NCBI RefSeq assembly: GCF_003026395.1
Contig: NZ_PYOO01000012.1
Span: forward strand, 1-64,000
Direction: 5' to 3'
From: Photobacterium iliopiscarium
Lineage (GTDB): Bacteria; Pseudomonadota; Gammaproteobacteria; Enterobacterales; Vibrionaceae
Length of the DNA: 64,000 nucleotides
Within the stretch, counting starts at the first letter, position 1; every line of letters begins with the position of its first letter. A program made the translations under genes and the position numbers. This document shows, one piece after another, positions 21,085 through 30,652 of this stretch. The notes beneath the pieces were generated by a model. It was not told where the DNA came from, did not search any database, and was given only the letters and a program-made list of their open reading frames with translations.

Positions 21085-21546
21085 CTATGGTTTCACGTTT
21101 CTATTGATCGGGTTTTGCAGTGAAATTAAGGTTTCAGTTGATTGTACTTCCTTAATTGCTTGCAGTTTATTGATCAATACATGCTGTAATTCTTCAATCG
21201 AGTGGCACATCAATTTCACAAAAATATTGTAAGCGCCAGTGGTGTAATACGCTTCGACTACTTCATCGAGTTGATTGAGTTTTTCAAGCGCTGAGTGGTA
21301 ATCACGCGCAGCATAAAGGTTGATGCCAATAAAACAGCACACGTCATAGCCTAATAATTTCGGGTTAACAATAACCTCTGTCCCGGTAATAATTTGAGAG
21401 GCACGCATTTTTTCAACCCGTACATGGACGGTTGCGGGGCTGACATTAAAGCGTTTTGCCATTTCAGCATAGGGCACTCGCGCATCCGTCATTAACGCGT
21501 TAAGAATATCGCGATCTAAATCATCGATGCGAACAGCTATATTCAT
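21085..21546 (-). CDS. asnC: Lrp/AsnC-family regulator AsnC
   Basis: A 153-residue Lrp-type regulator, with an N-terminal helix-turn-helix (about 8-55, with VPYAEMAKRFNVSPATVHVRVEKM) and a C-terminal RAM ligand-binding domain. The sequence follows E. coli AsnC closely by memory, including YDVCCFIGINL, DEVVEAYYTTGAYNIF and STETLISLQNPI. AsnC controls asparagine synthetase A and itself in response to asparagine. No asnA lies nearby in this window, so any target is elsewhere. Its promoter region faces rsmJ. Confidence 0.92.
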   Translation of the reverse strand: MNIAVRIDDLDRDILNALMTDARVPYAEMAKRFNVSPATVHVRVEKMRASQIITGTEVIVNPKLLGYDVCCFIGINLYAARDYHSALEKLNQLDEVVEAYYTTGAYNIFVKLMCHSIEELQHVLINKLQAIKEVQSTETLISLQNPINRNVKP

Positions 21547-21717
21547 TACAATTCCTTTCTAGCGAAGTAAGTTATTCGCTGGCTAAGACCAAGGTCTATC
21601 TTATCCTTATGTTAGGTTGTGATACCAGAGCCAAGCTTGATTTGTAGTGCTATAATTCGCCGCCATAGCTTCTATCTCTAATAATGAGATAGATATTGTT
21701 TGATATCGGAGAATGCA

Positions 21718-22506
21718 GTGCAACTAGCCTTACTTTGTGAAGTTCCTCAACGTCAGCCTGAATTAGATCAACTCGCCGCCCGCTGGGGATTGACACATGA
21801 TGAGCACAGCTGCTTTGCGTTAGTGTTAACCGCTAATCAATTAGAGCTGCGCAAGTTAGACGAGCCTAAACTTGGTGCTGTATTTGTTGATTTAGCCAGT
21901 GGCGCGGTGGCACACCGTCGTAAGTTTGGTGGTGGTCGTGGTCAAGCGATTGCTAAAGCGGTGGGGCTAAAAAATGGATTAACGCCAACGGTGTTAGATG
22001 CCACCGCCGGTTTAGGTCGTGATGCGTTTGTGCTTGCGTCGTTAGGCTGTAAGGTTCAACTGGTTGAGCGCCATCCGGTTGTTGCGGCATTACTTGATGA
22101 TGGTTTAGCCCGCGCCAAAGCTGATCCTGAAATTGGTCATTGGGTCAGTGAGCGGATGCAGTTATTACATGCATCGAGCCAAGATGCTTTATTACAGTTA
22201 GCTGCCGATAAAGATTTTGTTGCCCCTGAAGTGATTTATTTAGATCCAATGTACCCGCATAAAAAGAAATCGGCATTAGTTAAAAAAGAAATGCGCGTAT
22301 TCCAAACACTGGTTGGTGCGGATTTAGATGCTGATGAATTGTTTGCACCAGCGTATGCGTTAGCGACGAAACGGATAGTGGTTAAGCGTCCGGATTATGC
22401 TGAATTTTTAGCAAATGCTAAACCGTCGATGGCGATTGAAACCAAGAAAAACCGCTTTGATATTTATGTGAAAGCGGGCATGAAGAATAATGACGAACTA
22501 AAATAA
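21718..22506 (+). CDS. rsmJ: 16S rRNA (guanine-1516-N2) methyltransferase RsmJ
   Basis: A SAM enzyme that methylates G1516 of 16S rRNA in the small subunit. Motifs are [37 protein letters not shown] (SAM site), [19 protein letters not shown] and [22 protein letters not shown], where DPMYP is the catalytic signature. I use the GTG at 21718 because CGGAGA lies five bases before it and the protein then starts like its relatives; an in-frame TTG at 21700 would precede the ribosome site. The length becomes 262 residues. Confidence 0.93.
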   Translation: MQLALLCEVPQRQPELDQLAARWGLTHDEHSCFALVLTANQLELRKLDEPKLGAVFVDLASGAVAHRRKFGGGRGQAIAKAVGLKNGLTPTVLDATAGLGRDAFVLASLGCKVQLVERHPVVAALLDDGLARAKADPEIGHWVSERMQLLHASSQDALLQLAADKDFVAPEVIYLDPMYPHKKKSALVKKEMRVFQTLVGADLDADELFAPAYALATKRIVVKRPDYAEFLANAKPSMAIETKKNRFDIYVKAGMKNNDELK

Positions 22507-22608
22507 AAATTTACAAATTTAGCGTCGAAGCGCACACTCAATAATGGAATTACGAATAGTTATCGTTTAATGTCGTGGAACTGGTTATTGTGAGTGAGGG
22601 TGTCGTTG

Positions 22609-23088
22609 ATGGTTAAATCTTTATGTAAGTATCGTCGTGCTGAAATTGCCGATCAATTTGCGATGATCACTAAGATAGTCAGTGAACCAACATTTATTTG
22701 TGCCAGCTGTACACGGGTGGCGAGTGACAAAAACTATTTATGTAAACCAAGTCGCTTAACTAATACTGCGCCATCAACGGCCGCGACATTAACACCAATA
22801 GCACCAGCTATAGTGACGTTGGTAGCCCCAGTAGCGCCTGCTCCTGATATGATGAATGTTCACTACTTACCTATGCCAACCGCGGTTGGGCAATGTCGAA
22901 TTGAAAGGGTAACCATTGCTGAGCAAACAGAGGAGCTTGAACAACCAGAGAGGTTGTTAGAGCAGACAGATAAACTGAAAAAGTTAGCTAAGAAAAAAAA
23001 TAAGCTTTTAAAAAAAGCGGCTAAAGCAGTGAAGAAATTTGATAAGCAATTACGTAAGACGAAACAAACACTCGAATTAATATCATGA
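22609..23088 (+). CDS. hypothetical protein with four Cys and a Lys-rich C-terminal helix
   Basis: A 159-residue protein of unknown function. The N-terminal part has Cys in LCKYRRAEIADQF, then CASC and CKPSR, a spacing that could form a small zinc site. The middle (about 60-100) is rich in Ala, Pro and Thr and probably disordered. The C-terminus (about 115-155) is a Lys-rich helix that may be a coiled coil or bind nucleic acid. I recall similar proteins in Vibrio near rsmJ but cannot name the family. The ATG at 22609 follows GAGGG. A terminator ends it. Confidence 0.75.
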   Translation: MVKSLCKYRRAEIADQFAMITKIVSEPTFICASCTRVASDKNYLCKPSRLTNTAPSTAATLTPIAPAIVTLVAPVAPAPDMMNVHYLPMPTAVGQCRIERVTIAEQTEELEQPERLLEQTDKLKKLAKKKNKLLKKAAKAVKKFDKQLRKTKQTLELIS

Positions 23089-23118
23089 TTTAGAATAAAT
23101 GCTTTAATGGTTATGTGT

Positions 23119-23147
23119 AAAAAAGCCTCCCATTGGGAGGCTTTTTT
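23119..23147 (+). terminator. terminator after the Cys/Lys-rich protein gene
   Basis: AAAAGCCTCCC, an ATT loop and GGGAGGCTTTTTT form a perfect stem with a T run; the A run on the left lets it work for the small minus-strand gene too. Confidence 0.9.
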
Positions 23148-23161
23148 GTTGGTGTTTTTTA

Positions 23162-23254
23162 TTAATCAGCGTGTTTAATTAATACAGCCATCATTACGCC
23201 AACAATCACAGATACTACAATACCTGAAACAATGATCCAAGGAAGCATATCCAT
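23162..23254 (-). CDS. 30-residue single-span membrane protein (unrecognised)
   Basis: A small open frame reads Met-Asp-Met-Leu-Pro-Trp, then a hydrophobic stretch of about 22 residues (ending in VMMAVLIK) and the polar end Lys-His-Ala-Asp before TAA. This is the layout of a short inner-membrane protein with its C-terminus charged. The composition, the Pro-Trp near the start and the Gly-containing helix look selected rather than random, and the stop codon is followed by a terminator. The ribosome site is weak (GGATAACT). Not assigned to any family. Confidence is limited by its length. Confidence 0.6.
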   Translation of the reverse strand: MDMLPWIIVSGIVVSVIVGVMMAVLIKHAD

Positions 23255-23395
23255 AACAGTTATCCAAATGTTAAATAAAAAGGGGTAAGCTGCTATTGAA
23301 TAGTGTTTGTTGGTTAAGAGCAATGGGGTAGATATACCTTGTAAAGGCTGTTTACATATAGAAACATGTTAATGTTAAAGTTGTTATTTAGATGA

Positions 23396-23422
23396 AAAAA
23401 AAGCGCCATTAAGGCGCTTTTT
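23396..23422. terminator. terminator downstream of hemY
   Basis: AAAAAAAAGCGCC, an ATT loop and GGCGCTTTTTT form a stem with A and T runs on either side, just after the minus-strand hemY stop. Confidence 0.87.
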
Positions 23423-23434
23423 TAGGCTTAAAAT

Positions 23435-24622
23435 TTAAGCTTGATTGGGTTTTGCTAATTGTAGCGCTTGGCGAGATACTTCAGCCGCAGCTTGCTTATC
23501 GCCAAGTTGCTCAAGCGTTGCCACAAGGTGAGCATAATCGGTAACGTCTGGACGTAACGCGATCGCTTTTTCTAAGTGCTCTTTAGCCGGTTGCCACTGT
23601 TGATCCGCCATTAACATCTGCCCTAATGCACTTTGTAAGGCTGGATTATTGCCGTTGCTGGCTAATAAATCTTGTAGGCTCACAATGGCGGGATGACGAT
23701 CTGGCAGTGTTAATTGTGGCATTAAGCTAATTAACGCCTGTTCAGGATTTTTCTTAACACTATCGCGCAAGATAGGAAATGCATCAGCATCAGCATGGCG
23801 AACTATCATCTGTTTAACAAAACACGCCACGAGAGCTGGATTGTGTTTGTCTTTACGATTGAGACTGTTCCAGTAACCCATTAAGCCATCACTGCCGTTT
23901 TGTTGGCTAAGGTGGTGCATTTGACCACATTGTGCTTGAAGATGCAGTTGGGTGGCTTCTGCGGCGGTGATTACATCAGCTTTAGTTAATTGGGGTAGCA
24001 ATACTTGCAGTGCTTTCCAATCTTCTAATTGCAAGTAACACTGCTTTAATAGGCTCAGTATCATTGGGTTATGTGGGCTGGTTGGCTGCACATCTTGTAA
24101 GGTCGCGAGTGCTTGTTCAAATTGTTGTTGACGAATTTGAAGCTTAGCGCGAGTCAGTGCAACAGCAAGGCTTTCAGTGTCTTGCTCTGCTGCGAGTTGC
24201 AAATATTGATCGCGTTGTTGGGTTTTACCCAGTCCTTGCGCGGCTTCTGCGGCAGCTAAGTAGTTTAGAATTGGTGCATCGCTAAATTTTGCTGATTTAG
24301 ACAGCATTTTCTCAGCGGCTTTCCAATCACCTTCTGCAACTTTTAATAGGCCTTCTGCGGTATTGCGACGTGCATTGCGAACTTGGCGACCGCTGAACCA
24401 ACCACGGGTTGAGCTACCAAAAGAAAACAAGCGACGTAAAATAAATTCAAGTACAAAAAAGATCGCAACGATAGCAATTGCAACGATGATTAGTGTGGTT
24501 AAACTCATTTCAATAGTTTGATTGGCAAACGAGATCAATACGTAGCCTTGATGGCCTGCAAGATCTGGGCTGACAATGATACCGGCAATCAGAGCGATGA
24601 CCAATAACAACAATTTAATCAT
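23435..24622 (-). CDS. hemY: HemY: TPR protein of the hem operon
   Basis: A 395-residue protein with two N-terminal membrane helices (about 2-22 and 40-62), followed by tetratricopeptide-like repeats such as GDWKAAEKMLSKSAKFS and QWQPAKEHLEKAIALRP. Enteric HemY is not the protoporphyrinogen oxidase of the same name in Bacillus; its role in heme synthesis is not settled. It is the last gene of hemCDXY, and its start codon overlaps the hemX stop by one base. Confidence 0.93.
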   Translation of the reverse strand: MIKLLLLVIALIAGIIVSPDLAGHQGYVLISFANQTIEMSLTTLIIVAIAIVAIFFVLEFILRRLFSFGSSTRGWFSGRQVRNARRNTAEGLLKVAEGDWKAAEKMLSKSAKFSDAPILNYLAAAEAAQGLGKTQQRDQYLQLAAEQDTESLAVALTRAKLQIRQQQFEQALATLQDVQPTSPHNPMILSLLKQCYLQLEDWKALQVLLPQLTKADVITAAEATQLHLQAQCGQMHHLSQQNGSDGLMGYWNSLNRKDKHNPALVACFVKQMIVRHADADAFPILRDSVKKNPEQALISLMPQLTLPDRHPAIVSLQDLLASNGNNPALQSALGQMLMADQQWQPAKEHLEKAIALRPDVTDYAHLVATLEQLGDKQAAAEVSRQALQLAKPNQA

Positions 24623-25920
24623 TATTTGGTTTCCTCTTTCGTTGTGTAAGTCACTGCCGCTTTATTCTTTGTTGCTGTGTTTTCAGTTGCAGTTGCTTGT
24701 TTGATGGGTTTCTCAACCGCTTTTTTTACCGCAGGTGCTACGTTTTTAGGTGCCGCTTGGGTTGTTTTTGCTGCAACAGGCTCGCTAATGGCCGTCATTT
24801 TATTGCGTAACACTTGGTTCACTAGTTGAGTGATCAATGCTTGTGATTGCAACTTCGCTGGGTAATCAACCGCCACATTTTGTTGTTCTAGTTGTTGTAG
24901 GCCAGCAATAAAGCTCTGTGTTTTTGGTGATGATAAGTCGTAGTACTGTTGTGACCACTTGATCGCTGTGGCAATTGAATCACGGTAAACTTGGCCTTGA
25001 TCGCGGTATACCGCAGCGATAGCTGTCTCAAGTTTGTTGGTGATATTTTGCTGAAGATAGAAATCTTGTTGCGGTGATAATAACGGTACAACACTGCCAT
25101 CACGCTTGCGGTAAGTAATGAAATTTTCACTAAAGTTTTTAAGTGACGTCATTAAATTATTTTTCCAATCATTAACCGATTGGCTAACGGTTGGATTTTG
25201 TTGTGGCTCAGCTTTAGCTAAAATCGCATTGGCTAACGGTAGGTTATCAATACTATTTTCTAGGCTGTTAAGACGCAATACGATACCGTCACGATCAACC
25301 ACTGTGACTGATTTTAATGCCGTAATGTCATTGCTCATTGCTTGACGAAGACCTTTAAGGCTTGGGTCGTTAAGCTCAGCAATACGATGATCCGCCGCTT
25401 CTAATAATAACGTTGCGCTGGTAACGTCATGTTCTAACCATAGTTTACGGCCAGCCATTTTAACTAAATAATCTGCTTCTGCTAATAACCAATCGTTAGG
25501 CTCTTGGCCTTTTAAATCAGCAATCGCCGTTTGAATGGAATCAATCGATTTTTGCTGTTGGCTAATGCCTTGCTCAACTTTTTGCTGGGCAGTGCTAAGC
25601 TCGTCATTCACCATTGAAATGGTTTGCTGTTGGTCAGCTTGCATGGCGGCTTTCATGGTCGCAATTTGTTGTTGTAAGGCGGCAACTTGCTGTTGTTGTT
25701 GTAAGCCTTGCTGATGGCCGTGATAGTAAAGACCACCGCCTAGTGCTAATACTAATGCAATAGCGACCCAACCCGTTTTACTGCCTGATTTTTTTTGTTT
25801 AGCGGCGGCTGGCGCTGCTTTGGTTGCGTTTGATGCACTATTTTTTGAGGCACTAACAGCAGGCTTGTCTTTAGCTGCTGGTGCTGCTGTTTGGTTTGTG
25901 TTGATTTTTTTGTCTGTCAT
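24622..25920 (-). CDS. hemX: HemX: hem operon membrane protein
   Basis: A 432-residue protein with a Lys/Ala/Asn-rich cytosolic N-terminus, one membrane helix (about 48-66, GWVAIALVLALGGGLYYHG), a Gln-rich coiled coil (about 70-135) and a helical domain containing DWLLAEADYLVKMAGRKLWLEHD, the family signature. The C-terminus is low-complexity Ala/Lys/Thr. Often annotated as uroporphyrinogen III methyltransferase, but the SAM-binding motifs of such enzymes are absent, so that label should not be trusted. It lies 13 bases after hemD and overlaps hemY. Confidence 0.92.
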   Translation of the reverse strand: MTDKKINTNQTAAPAAKDKPAVSASKNSASNATKAAPAAAKQKKSGSKTGWVAIALVLALGGGLYYHGHQQGLQQQQQVAALQQQIATMKAAMQADQQQTISMVNDELSTAQQKVEQGISQQQKSIDSIQTAIADLKGQEPNDWLLAEADYLVKMAGRKLWLEHDVTSATLLLEAADHRIAELNDPSLKGLRQAMSNDITALKSVTVVDRDGIVLRLNSLENSIDNLPLANAILAKAEPQQNPTVSQSVNDWKNNLMTSLKNFSENFITYRKRDGSVVPLLSPQQDFYLQQNITNKLETAIAAVYRDQGQVYRDSIATAIKWSQQYYDLSSPKTQSFIAGLQQLEQQNVAVDYPAKLQSQALITQLVNQVLRNKMTAISEPVAAKTTQAAPKNVAPAVKKAVEKPIKQATATENTATKNKAAVTYTTKEETK

Positions 25921-25933
25921 CCTAATTATTCCA

Positions 25934-26683
25934 TTAGCTTACGTTGCTTTTTAGGAACGTGAATAAGGCCTGATTGGCGGCGCTTCCCACGGTGGAAATA
26001 TGCTTGTAGCCAAGTGTCGATGCTTGGTCTGCGATTCGTCGACTTGGTACGAAAAGGTGGCAATTATAAAGCCAAGCCAAATCTTCAGTTGGAATTAATT
26101 CCGTTAAGTATATTAATTGTTCACTGCTTGTGACAACTAGAGCGTGAATGCGCTGTTGCTGCCATTGTTGAGCTAATCGTGTTGCATCGAGAGTCAGCCA
26201 GTTGCGTTGATAAGTTTCACAATAACTGACTTGGGCCTGACGAGCGGTTAATGCTTGATAGATTAACTCGCGACCACCATTACCTCGTAAGATTAAGACT
26301 CGGCGTTGGCGAATATTCGCAAGTTCAGGTAAGGCTAATAGCGCTTCACTATCATGCCGACCTTGTGGTGAACTCACGGGTTGCTTACAGGCTTGTGTTA
26401 ACGCCTTAGCGGTCTTATCGCCAACGGCTATATAATGCATGTTTTTTGGCCATTCTGCACCTTGTGAAATCAAGTAATCAGCCGCAAAACGTACTGCATG
26501 GTGGCTAACGGCAATGATATAGTCGCCTTGTTGCAGTTGTTGAAATTGTTCTGTTAATTTATTTATATATTTTCCTTGCTGAACCTCAAGTAAAGGTTGA
26601 GCAATAGCGCTGATCGCCACTTGGTTAAGTTGTGCGGCCAATTGATCGCATTCTGGTGCAGGGCGGGTGATCAGCACCGTCAT
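25934..26683 (-). CDS. hemD: uroporphyrinogen-III synthase
   Basis: HemD closes linear hydroxymethylbilane into uroporphyrinogen III while inverting ring D. The 249 residues have the two-lobed pattern; sequence conservation in this family is low, and I rely on the opening VLITRPAPECDQLAAQL, the central YIAVGDKTAKAL and VLILRGNGGRELI, and on its place. Its start codon overlaps the hemC stop by one base, which couples the two enzymes. Confidence 0.93.
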   Translation of the reverse strand: MTVLITRPAPECDQLAAQLNQVAISAIAQPLLEVQQGKYINKLTEQFQQLQQGDYIIAVSHHAVRFAADYLISQGAEWPKNMHYIAVGDKTAKALTQACKQPVSSPQGRHDSEALLALPELANIRQRRVLILRGNGGRELIYQALTARQAQVSYCETYQRNWLTLDATRLAQQWQQQRIHALVVTSSEQLIYLTELIPTEDLAWLYNCHLFVPSRRIADQASTLGYKHISTVGSAANQALFTFLKSNVS

Positions 26684-27618
26684 TAGGCGTTACCGTATAA
26701 GCGATCAAGGATGTCTTTAGCACCGTTGGCTAATAATTCATCCGCTAAGGTTTCACCTAATTGTTCTGCATTCGCAATTGGACCACTAATTTCAGAGCGA
26801 ACAATGATGCTGCCATCAGGTTCACCGACAAGTGCACGTAACCAAATGGTGTCGTCTTGTAGTTCTGCATAACTACCAATCGGCACTTGGCAACCACCTT
26901 GAAGGCGGTTATTCATTGCGCGCTCACATAAAACGCGAGTGGCTGTTGGTTGATGATTTAATGGTGCCAGCAATTGACGTACGCGTTGGTCATTCAAACG
27001 GCATTCAATACCAACAGCACCTTGGCCGACAGCAGGTAAGCTTATTTCTGGAGCAATTTCACAGCGAATACGATCATTCATTTTCAGGCGTTTTAGGCCA
27101 GCAGTTGCTAAAATGATGGCGTCATATTGGCCTTCATCAAGCTTACGTAAACGAGTATTCACGTTACCGCGCAAGTCGTTAATGATTAAATCGGGACGTT
27201 GAGATCGAAGCTGACACTGGCGGCGTAAGCTTGAGGTACCAACAATCGCACCTTGGGGTAAATCATCGATTGAGTCGTAGTTGTTTGATACAAAAGCATC
27301 TCGTGGGTCATCACGTTCACAAATTGTGACTAAGCCAAGTCCTTCAGGAAATTCCACGGGCACATCTTTCATTGAGTGCACCGCAATATCAGCGCGACCT
27401 TCAAGCATTGCCACTTCTAATTCTTTGACAAATAAGCCTTTGCCACCCACTTTTGCTAAAGGAGTGTCTAAAATAATGTCGCCTTTTGTTACCATAGGTA
27501 ACAGCTCAACAACGAGCCCTGGATGAGCTTGTTCTAGTTCAGCTTTGACAAATTCTGCTTGCCACATGGCTAATGGGCTTTTGCGTGTCGCAATGCGAAT
27601 CGGTTGGGTTGTCATCAT
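26683..27618 (-). CDS. hemC: porphobilinogen deaminase (hydroxymethylbilane synthase)
   Basis: HemC polymerises four porphobilinogens. The 311 residues contain [16 protein letters not shown], the Asp-containing [12 protein letters not shown], the Arg-rich [11 protein letters not shown] and [14 protein letters not shown], and [15 protein letters not shown], whose Cys carries the dipyrromethane cofactor. Two ATG codons in a row leave the start uncertain by one residue. It is the first gene of hemCDXY, divergent from cyaA across 393 bases that carry a likely CRP site. Confidence 0.97.
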   Translation of the reverse strand: MMTTQPIRIATRKSPLAMWQAEFVKAELEQAHPGLVVELLPMVTKGDIILDTPLAKVGGKGLFVKELEVAMLEGRADIAVHSMKDVPVEFPEGLGLVTICERDDPRDAFVSNNYDSIDDLPQGAIVGTSSLRRQCQLRSQRPDLIINDLRGNVNTRLRKLDEGQYDAIILATAGLKRLKMNDRIRCEIAPEISLPAVGQGAVGIECRLNDQRVRQLLAPLNHQPTATRVLCERAMNNRLQGGCQVPIGSYAELQDDTIWLRALVGEPDGSIIVRSEISGPIANAEQLGETLADELLANGAKDILDRLYGNA

Positions 27619-27752
27619 AGTAAAGAGGGTCCGTTAACCAAGGTTATTATTTTTTCTGCTTAGTATCCTACCACTACCTAAGCATGGATGATAATTCGTG
27701 TATTGCGGTTCCTGATTCCAAGCGTTATTGTGTAGCCATCTGCTCTAAAAAA

Positions 27753-27768
27753 TGTGATATTTATCGCA
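27753..27768. promoter_or_regulatory. likely CRP site between hemC and cyaA
   Basis: TGTGATATTTATCGCA matches TGTGA-N6-TCACA with one change. The region is shared by divergent hemC and cyaA, and cyaA is repressed by cAMP-CRP in enteric bacteria. The rest of the 393-base gap (27619-28011) shows nothing else I can name. Confidence 0.55.
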
Positions 27769-28011
27769 ATAAGTCGTTGATCAGTTTCTAATTACAGCGT
27801 AAATGCTGGCTGTTCGTTATTAAGACGATGTAGAGGCTGACTATTATGGATGAATCATAGACAGTTGTTATTGGCGACGCTTGGCATTATCTTTACCGTA
27901 GGTATTAAAAATGATACATTGATCACGTTTTTTTCTCATTTTGAATAAAATTTACGCTATTAATGTCAAACTGCGGGCCGCACTAACACTGCTAGCTCTT
28001 GGAAGAGTAAT

Positions 28012-30570
28012 TTGCAAAATTATATCAAGACGCTAAAAGGTAGACTGGACTCATTGACTGAGCTTCGCATTGAACGTGCGCGTTTAGCAATGAATGAGCC
28101 ATCGGTACAGATTTTTGATCTGTTACCTGTCTTATTACATTATAACCACCCAGCCTTGCCAGGGTATCTTGATCAACAAGTGCCGCAGGGAATTGCGCAT
28201 TTTGTCGCCACTGACGTGCAACAGCAATTTGTTAATAATTGTGCGCGTACAGCAAAAATGCCGATTGACCCGATCGTGGTTGCTGATGCCGACTGCCCAA
28301 TCACTGGCCTTTATGCCATGGGTAGTACTTCTTCTATGGGACAAAGTCTCACCAGCGATCTCGATATTTGGGTGTGCATCCCCACTTCATTAAACTGTCA
28401 AAGCCGAGAAATTCTCGATAGTAAATGTAGCTTGGTTTCTCAATGGGCGATGGAACAAGGGGTTGAGGCTAACTTCTTTTTGATCGACGAAAACCGTTTC
28501 CGTGAAAACTTTTCTGAGGCCATGACCGGTGAAAACTGTGGCTCAAGTCAGCATTTATTACTGTTAGATGAATTTTATCGTTCAGCCGTGTGTTTGGCTG
28601 GATTACCGTTATTATGGTTTATGGTGCCACCAGAGATGGAAGAGTGCTATGACCAATATATCGATGATCTGGTTGCGAAAGGGCATATTCAGCGCGACCA
28701 ATGGATTGATTTTGGTGGTTTGATGCGTATTCCTGCCGAAGAATATTTTGGTTCCAGTTTATGGCAGTTATACAAAAGCATCGATTCTCCTTATAAATCA
28801 GTGTTAAAAGCAATTTTGCTTGAAGCTTATTCATGGGAATACCCACATACTCAATTATTAAGCCTTGATGGTAAGCGCCGTTTCTTTGCCGAAGATCGCA
28901 GTGAATACTGTATGGATGCTTATTATTTGATGCTGGAAAAAGTAACCCGTTATTTAGAACGCATTGATGACCATCGTCGTCTCGATTTAGTACGTCGCTG
29001 TTTTTATCTTAAAACCCATGAAAAACTCACTCGTAAACCAGCATTAGGTTCCGTAGTGTGGCGTCGACAGGCATTGCAACATTTAACTGAGCAATGGCAA
29101 TGGTCAACGGATATTGTCGCAGCACTTGATAATCGCCGTAATTGGAAAGTCTCTCAAGTTAAGCAAGCCCATAACGAGCTGCTTGATGCGTTAATGCTCA
29201 GTTACCGTAATTTAATTCGTTTTGCACGTCGTAATGATATTACCTCGGCGATTAGCCCTGAAGATATCAGTATTTTGGCGCGTAAATTATATGCGGCGTT
29301 TGAGGTCCTTCCTGGCAAGGTAACATTATTAAATCCGCAAATATCACCAGATTTGCATGAACCTGATCTGAGCTTTATTCAGGTACCTGAAGGGCGAACC
29401 AATACTGCGGGTTGGTATTTATATAAGCAGCCAATAGAAGCGAAATATATTTTAGGCCAGCCATCATTAGAGCATAACCGCTACTTATCGAAATTAGTCG
29501 CGTGGAGCTATTTTAATGGTTTGCTAACAGAATCGACCCATTTGCATACTGTGGCTCGTCATGCTGATATGGAATTGGATAAGTTATATCAGTTGGTCAG
29601 TGATATTCGTAATACCTTTCCAATTCGTCGCCCACATCCCGGTTTACAAGCATTATCAAGTCCGTGTGAGATTCGCCAATTAGGGTTGTTTGTTAATTTA
29701 GAAAACGATCCAACCACAGAACTGAAAAACCGCTCAGTACGGTTTGATTTTAAAACTACGGATATTTTCAGTTATGGGCCGGAACAAAAATGCTTAGTCG
29801 GCAGTGTTGACTTGATTTACCGTAATTCGTGGAATGAAGTGCGAACCCTGAATTTCAGTGGTAATTATGCGATGCTCGATGCACTAAAAACCATGTTGGG
29901 TAAAATGCATCATGATGCGATTCCACCGGAAGCGATTGATGTGTTTTGTTACAGCAAACATATGCGGGGTTTAATTCGTAATGTGGTTTATCAATTAGTG
30001 GCTGAGTGTATTGAAATGCGCTTAAAACCGGTTGAAGAAGAAAAACGGCGTCGTTTTAAAGCGGTGCATATGGCTGATGAAACCTATGGCTTATTTTTTG
30101 AACGTCGTGGCGTGTCAGTGCAGCGACTTGAAAATTCAGTCGATTTTTATAGCTGTATTTCATCAAATAAAGTTAGCGATATTCCGAAAGTGGTGATGGG
30201 TAAAACCGATGAGCCGCATCCGCCGGAAATTGTTGATGCTTACGCCAGTGAAGGGTTGATTCAGTTCTTTTTTGAAGATTGCGATCAAGGTTTCAATATC
30301 TATATTTTAGATGAAACCAATCAAATGGAAGTGTATCGTCAATGCAATGGCAATAAAGATGAGATGGTTCATGGTGTAAACCGTTTTTATACCTCATCGC
30401 AAGATCGTTTTAGTTATAGTGCTAATTTTATTAACTTTAATTTGCCGCAGTTTTACGATATTGCCCATAACGACAAAGGTGAGCTACAAGTATTGCCGTT
30501 TAAGAGTGGCCAAGTGTCTCGCCGTCAGGATAATACTGAATCGACAAATAATGGCATTAGTTTTAATTAA
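28012..30570 (+). CDS. cyaA: class I adenylate cyclase CyaA
   Basis: Makes cAMP for CRP. At 852 residues it matches the enteric class I enzyme. The catalytic N-terminal half has GSTSSMGQSLTSDLDIWVC, a nucleotidyltransferase motif with the Gly-Ser and Asp-x-Asp residues; the C-terminal half, with NPQISPDL, CLVGSVDLIYRNSWNEVRT and SSQDRFSY, is the regulatory part that responds to the PTS glucose signal. The rare TTG start after GGAAGAG is shared with E. coli cyaA and keeps synthesis low. A terminator follows, and cyaY converges. Confidence 0.98.
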   Translation: MQNYIKTLKGRLDSLTELRIERARLAMNEPSVQIFDLLPVLLHYNHPALPGYLDQQVPQGIAHFVATDVQQQFVNNCARTAKMPIDPIVVADADCPITGLYAMGSTSSMGQSLTSDLDIWVCIPTSLNCQSREILDSKCSLVSQWAMEQGVEANFFLIDENRFRENFSEAMTGENCGSSQHLLLLDEFYRSAVCLAGLPLLWFMVPPEMEECYDQYIDDLVAKGHIQRDQWIDFGGLMRIPAEEYFGSSLWQLYKSIDSPYKSVLKAILLEAYSWEYPHTQLLSLDGKRRFFAEDRSEYCMDAYYLMLEKVTRYLERIDDHRRLDLVRRCFYLKTHEKLTRKPALGSVVWRRQALQHLTEQWQWSTDIVAALDNRRNWKVSQVKQAHNELLDALMLSYRNLIRFARRNDITSAISPEDISILARKLYAAFEVLPGKVTLLNPQISPDLHEPDLSFIQVPEGRTNTAGWYLYKQPIEAKYILGQPSLEHNRYLSKLVAWSYFNGLLTESTHLHTVARHADMELDKLYQLVSDIRNTFPIRRPHPGLQALSSPCEIRQLGLFVNLENDPTTELKNRSVRFDFKTTDIFSYGPEQKCLVGSVDLIYRNSWNEVRTLNFSGNYAMLDALKTMLGKMHHDAIPPEAIDVFCYSKHMRGLIRNVVYQLVAECIEMRLKPVEEEKRRRFKAVHMADETYGLFFERRGVSVQRLENSVDFYSCISSNKVSDIPKVVMGKTDEPHPPEIVDAYASEGLIQFFFEDCDQGFNIYILDETNQMEVYRQCNGNKDEMVHGVNRFYTSSQDRFSYSANFINFNLPQFYDIAHNDKGELQVLPFKSGQVSRRQDNTESTNNGISFN

Positions 30571-30590
30571 TCTTATTGTTTACGCAGTAT

Positions 30591-30627
30591 CGAAAAAAAG
30601 CCTTCATTATATTGAAGGCTTTTTTTA
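30591..30627. terminator. terminator between cyaA and cyaY
   Basis: AAAAAAAGCCTTCA, an AT loop and TGAAGGCTTTTTTT; A and T runs on both sides let it serve both converging genes. Confidence 0.87.
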
Positions 30628-30652
30628 TGGCAGTTATTTAGAGTAAATCGCA

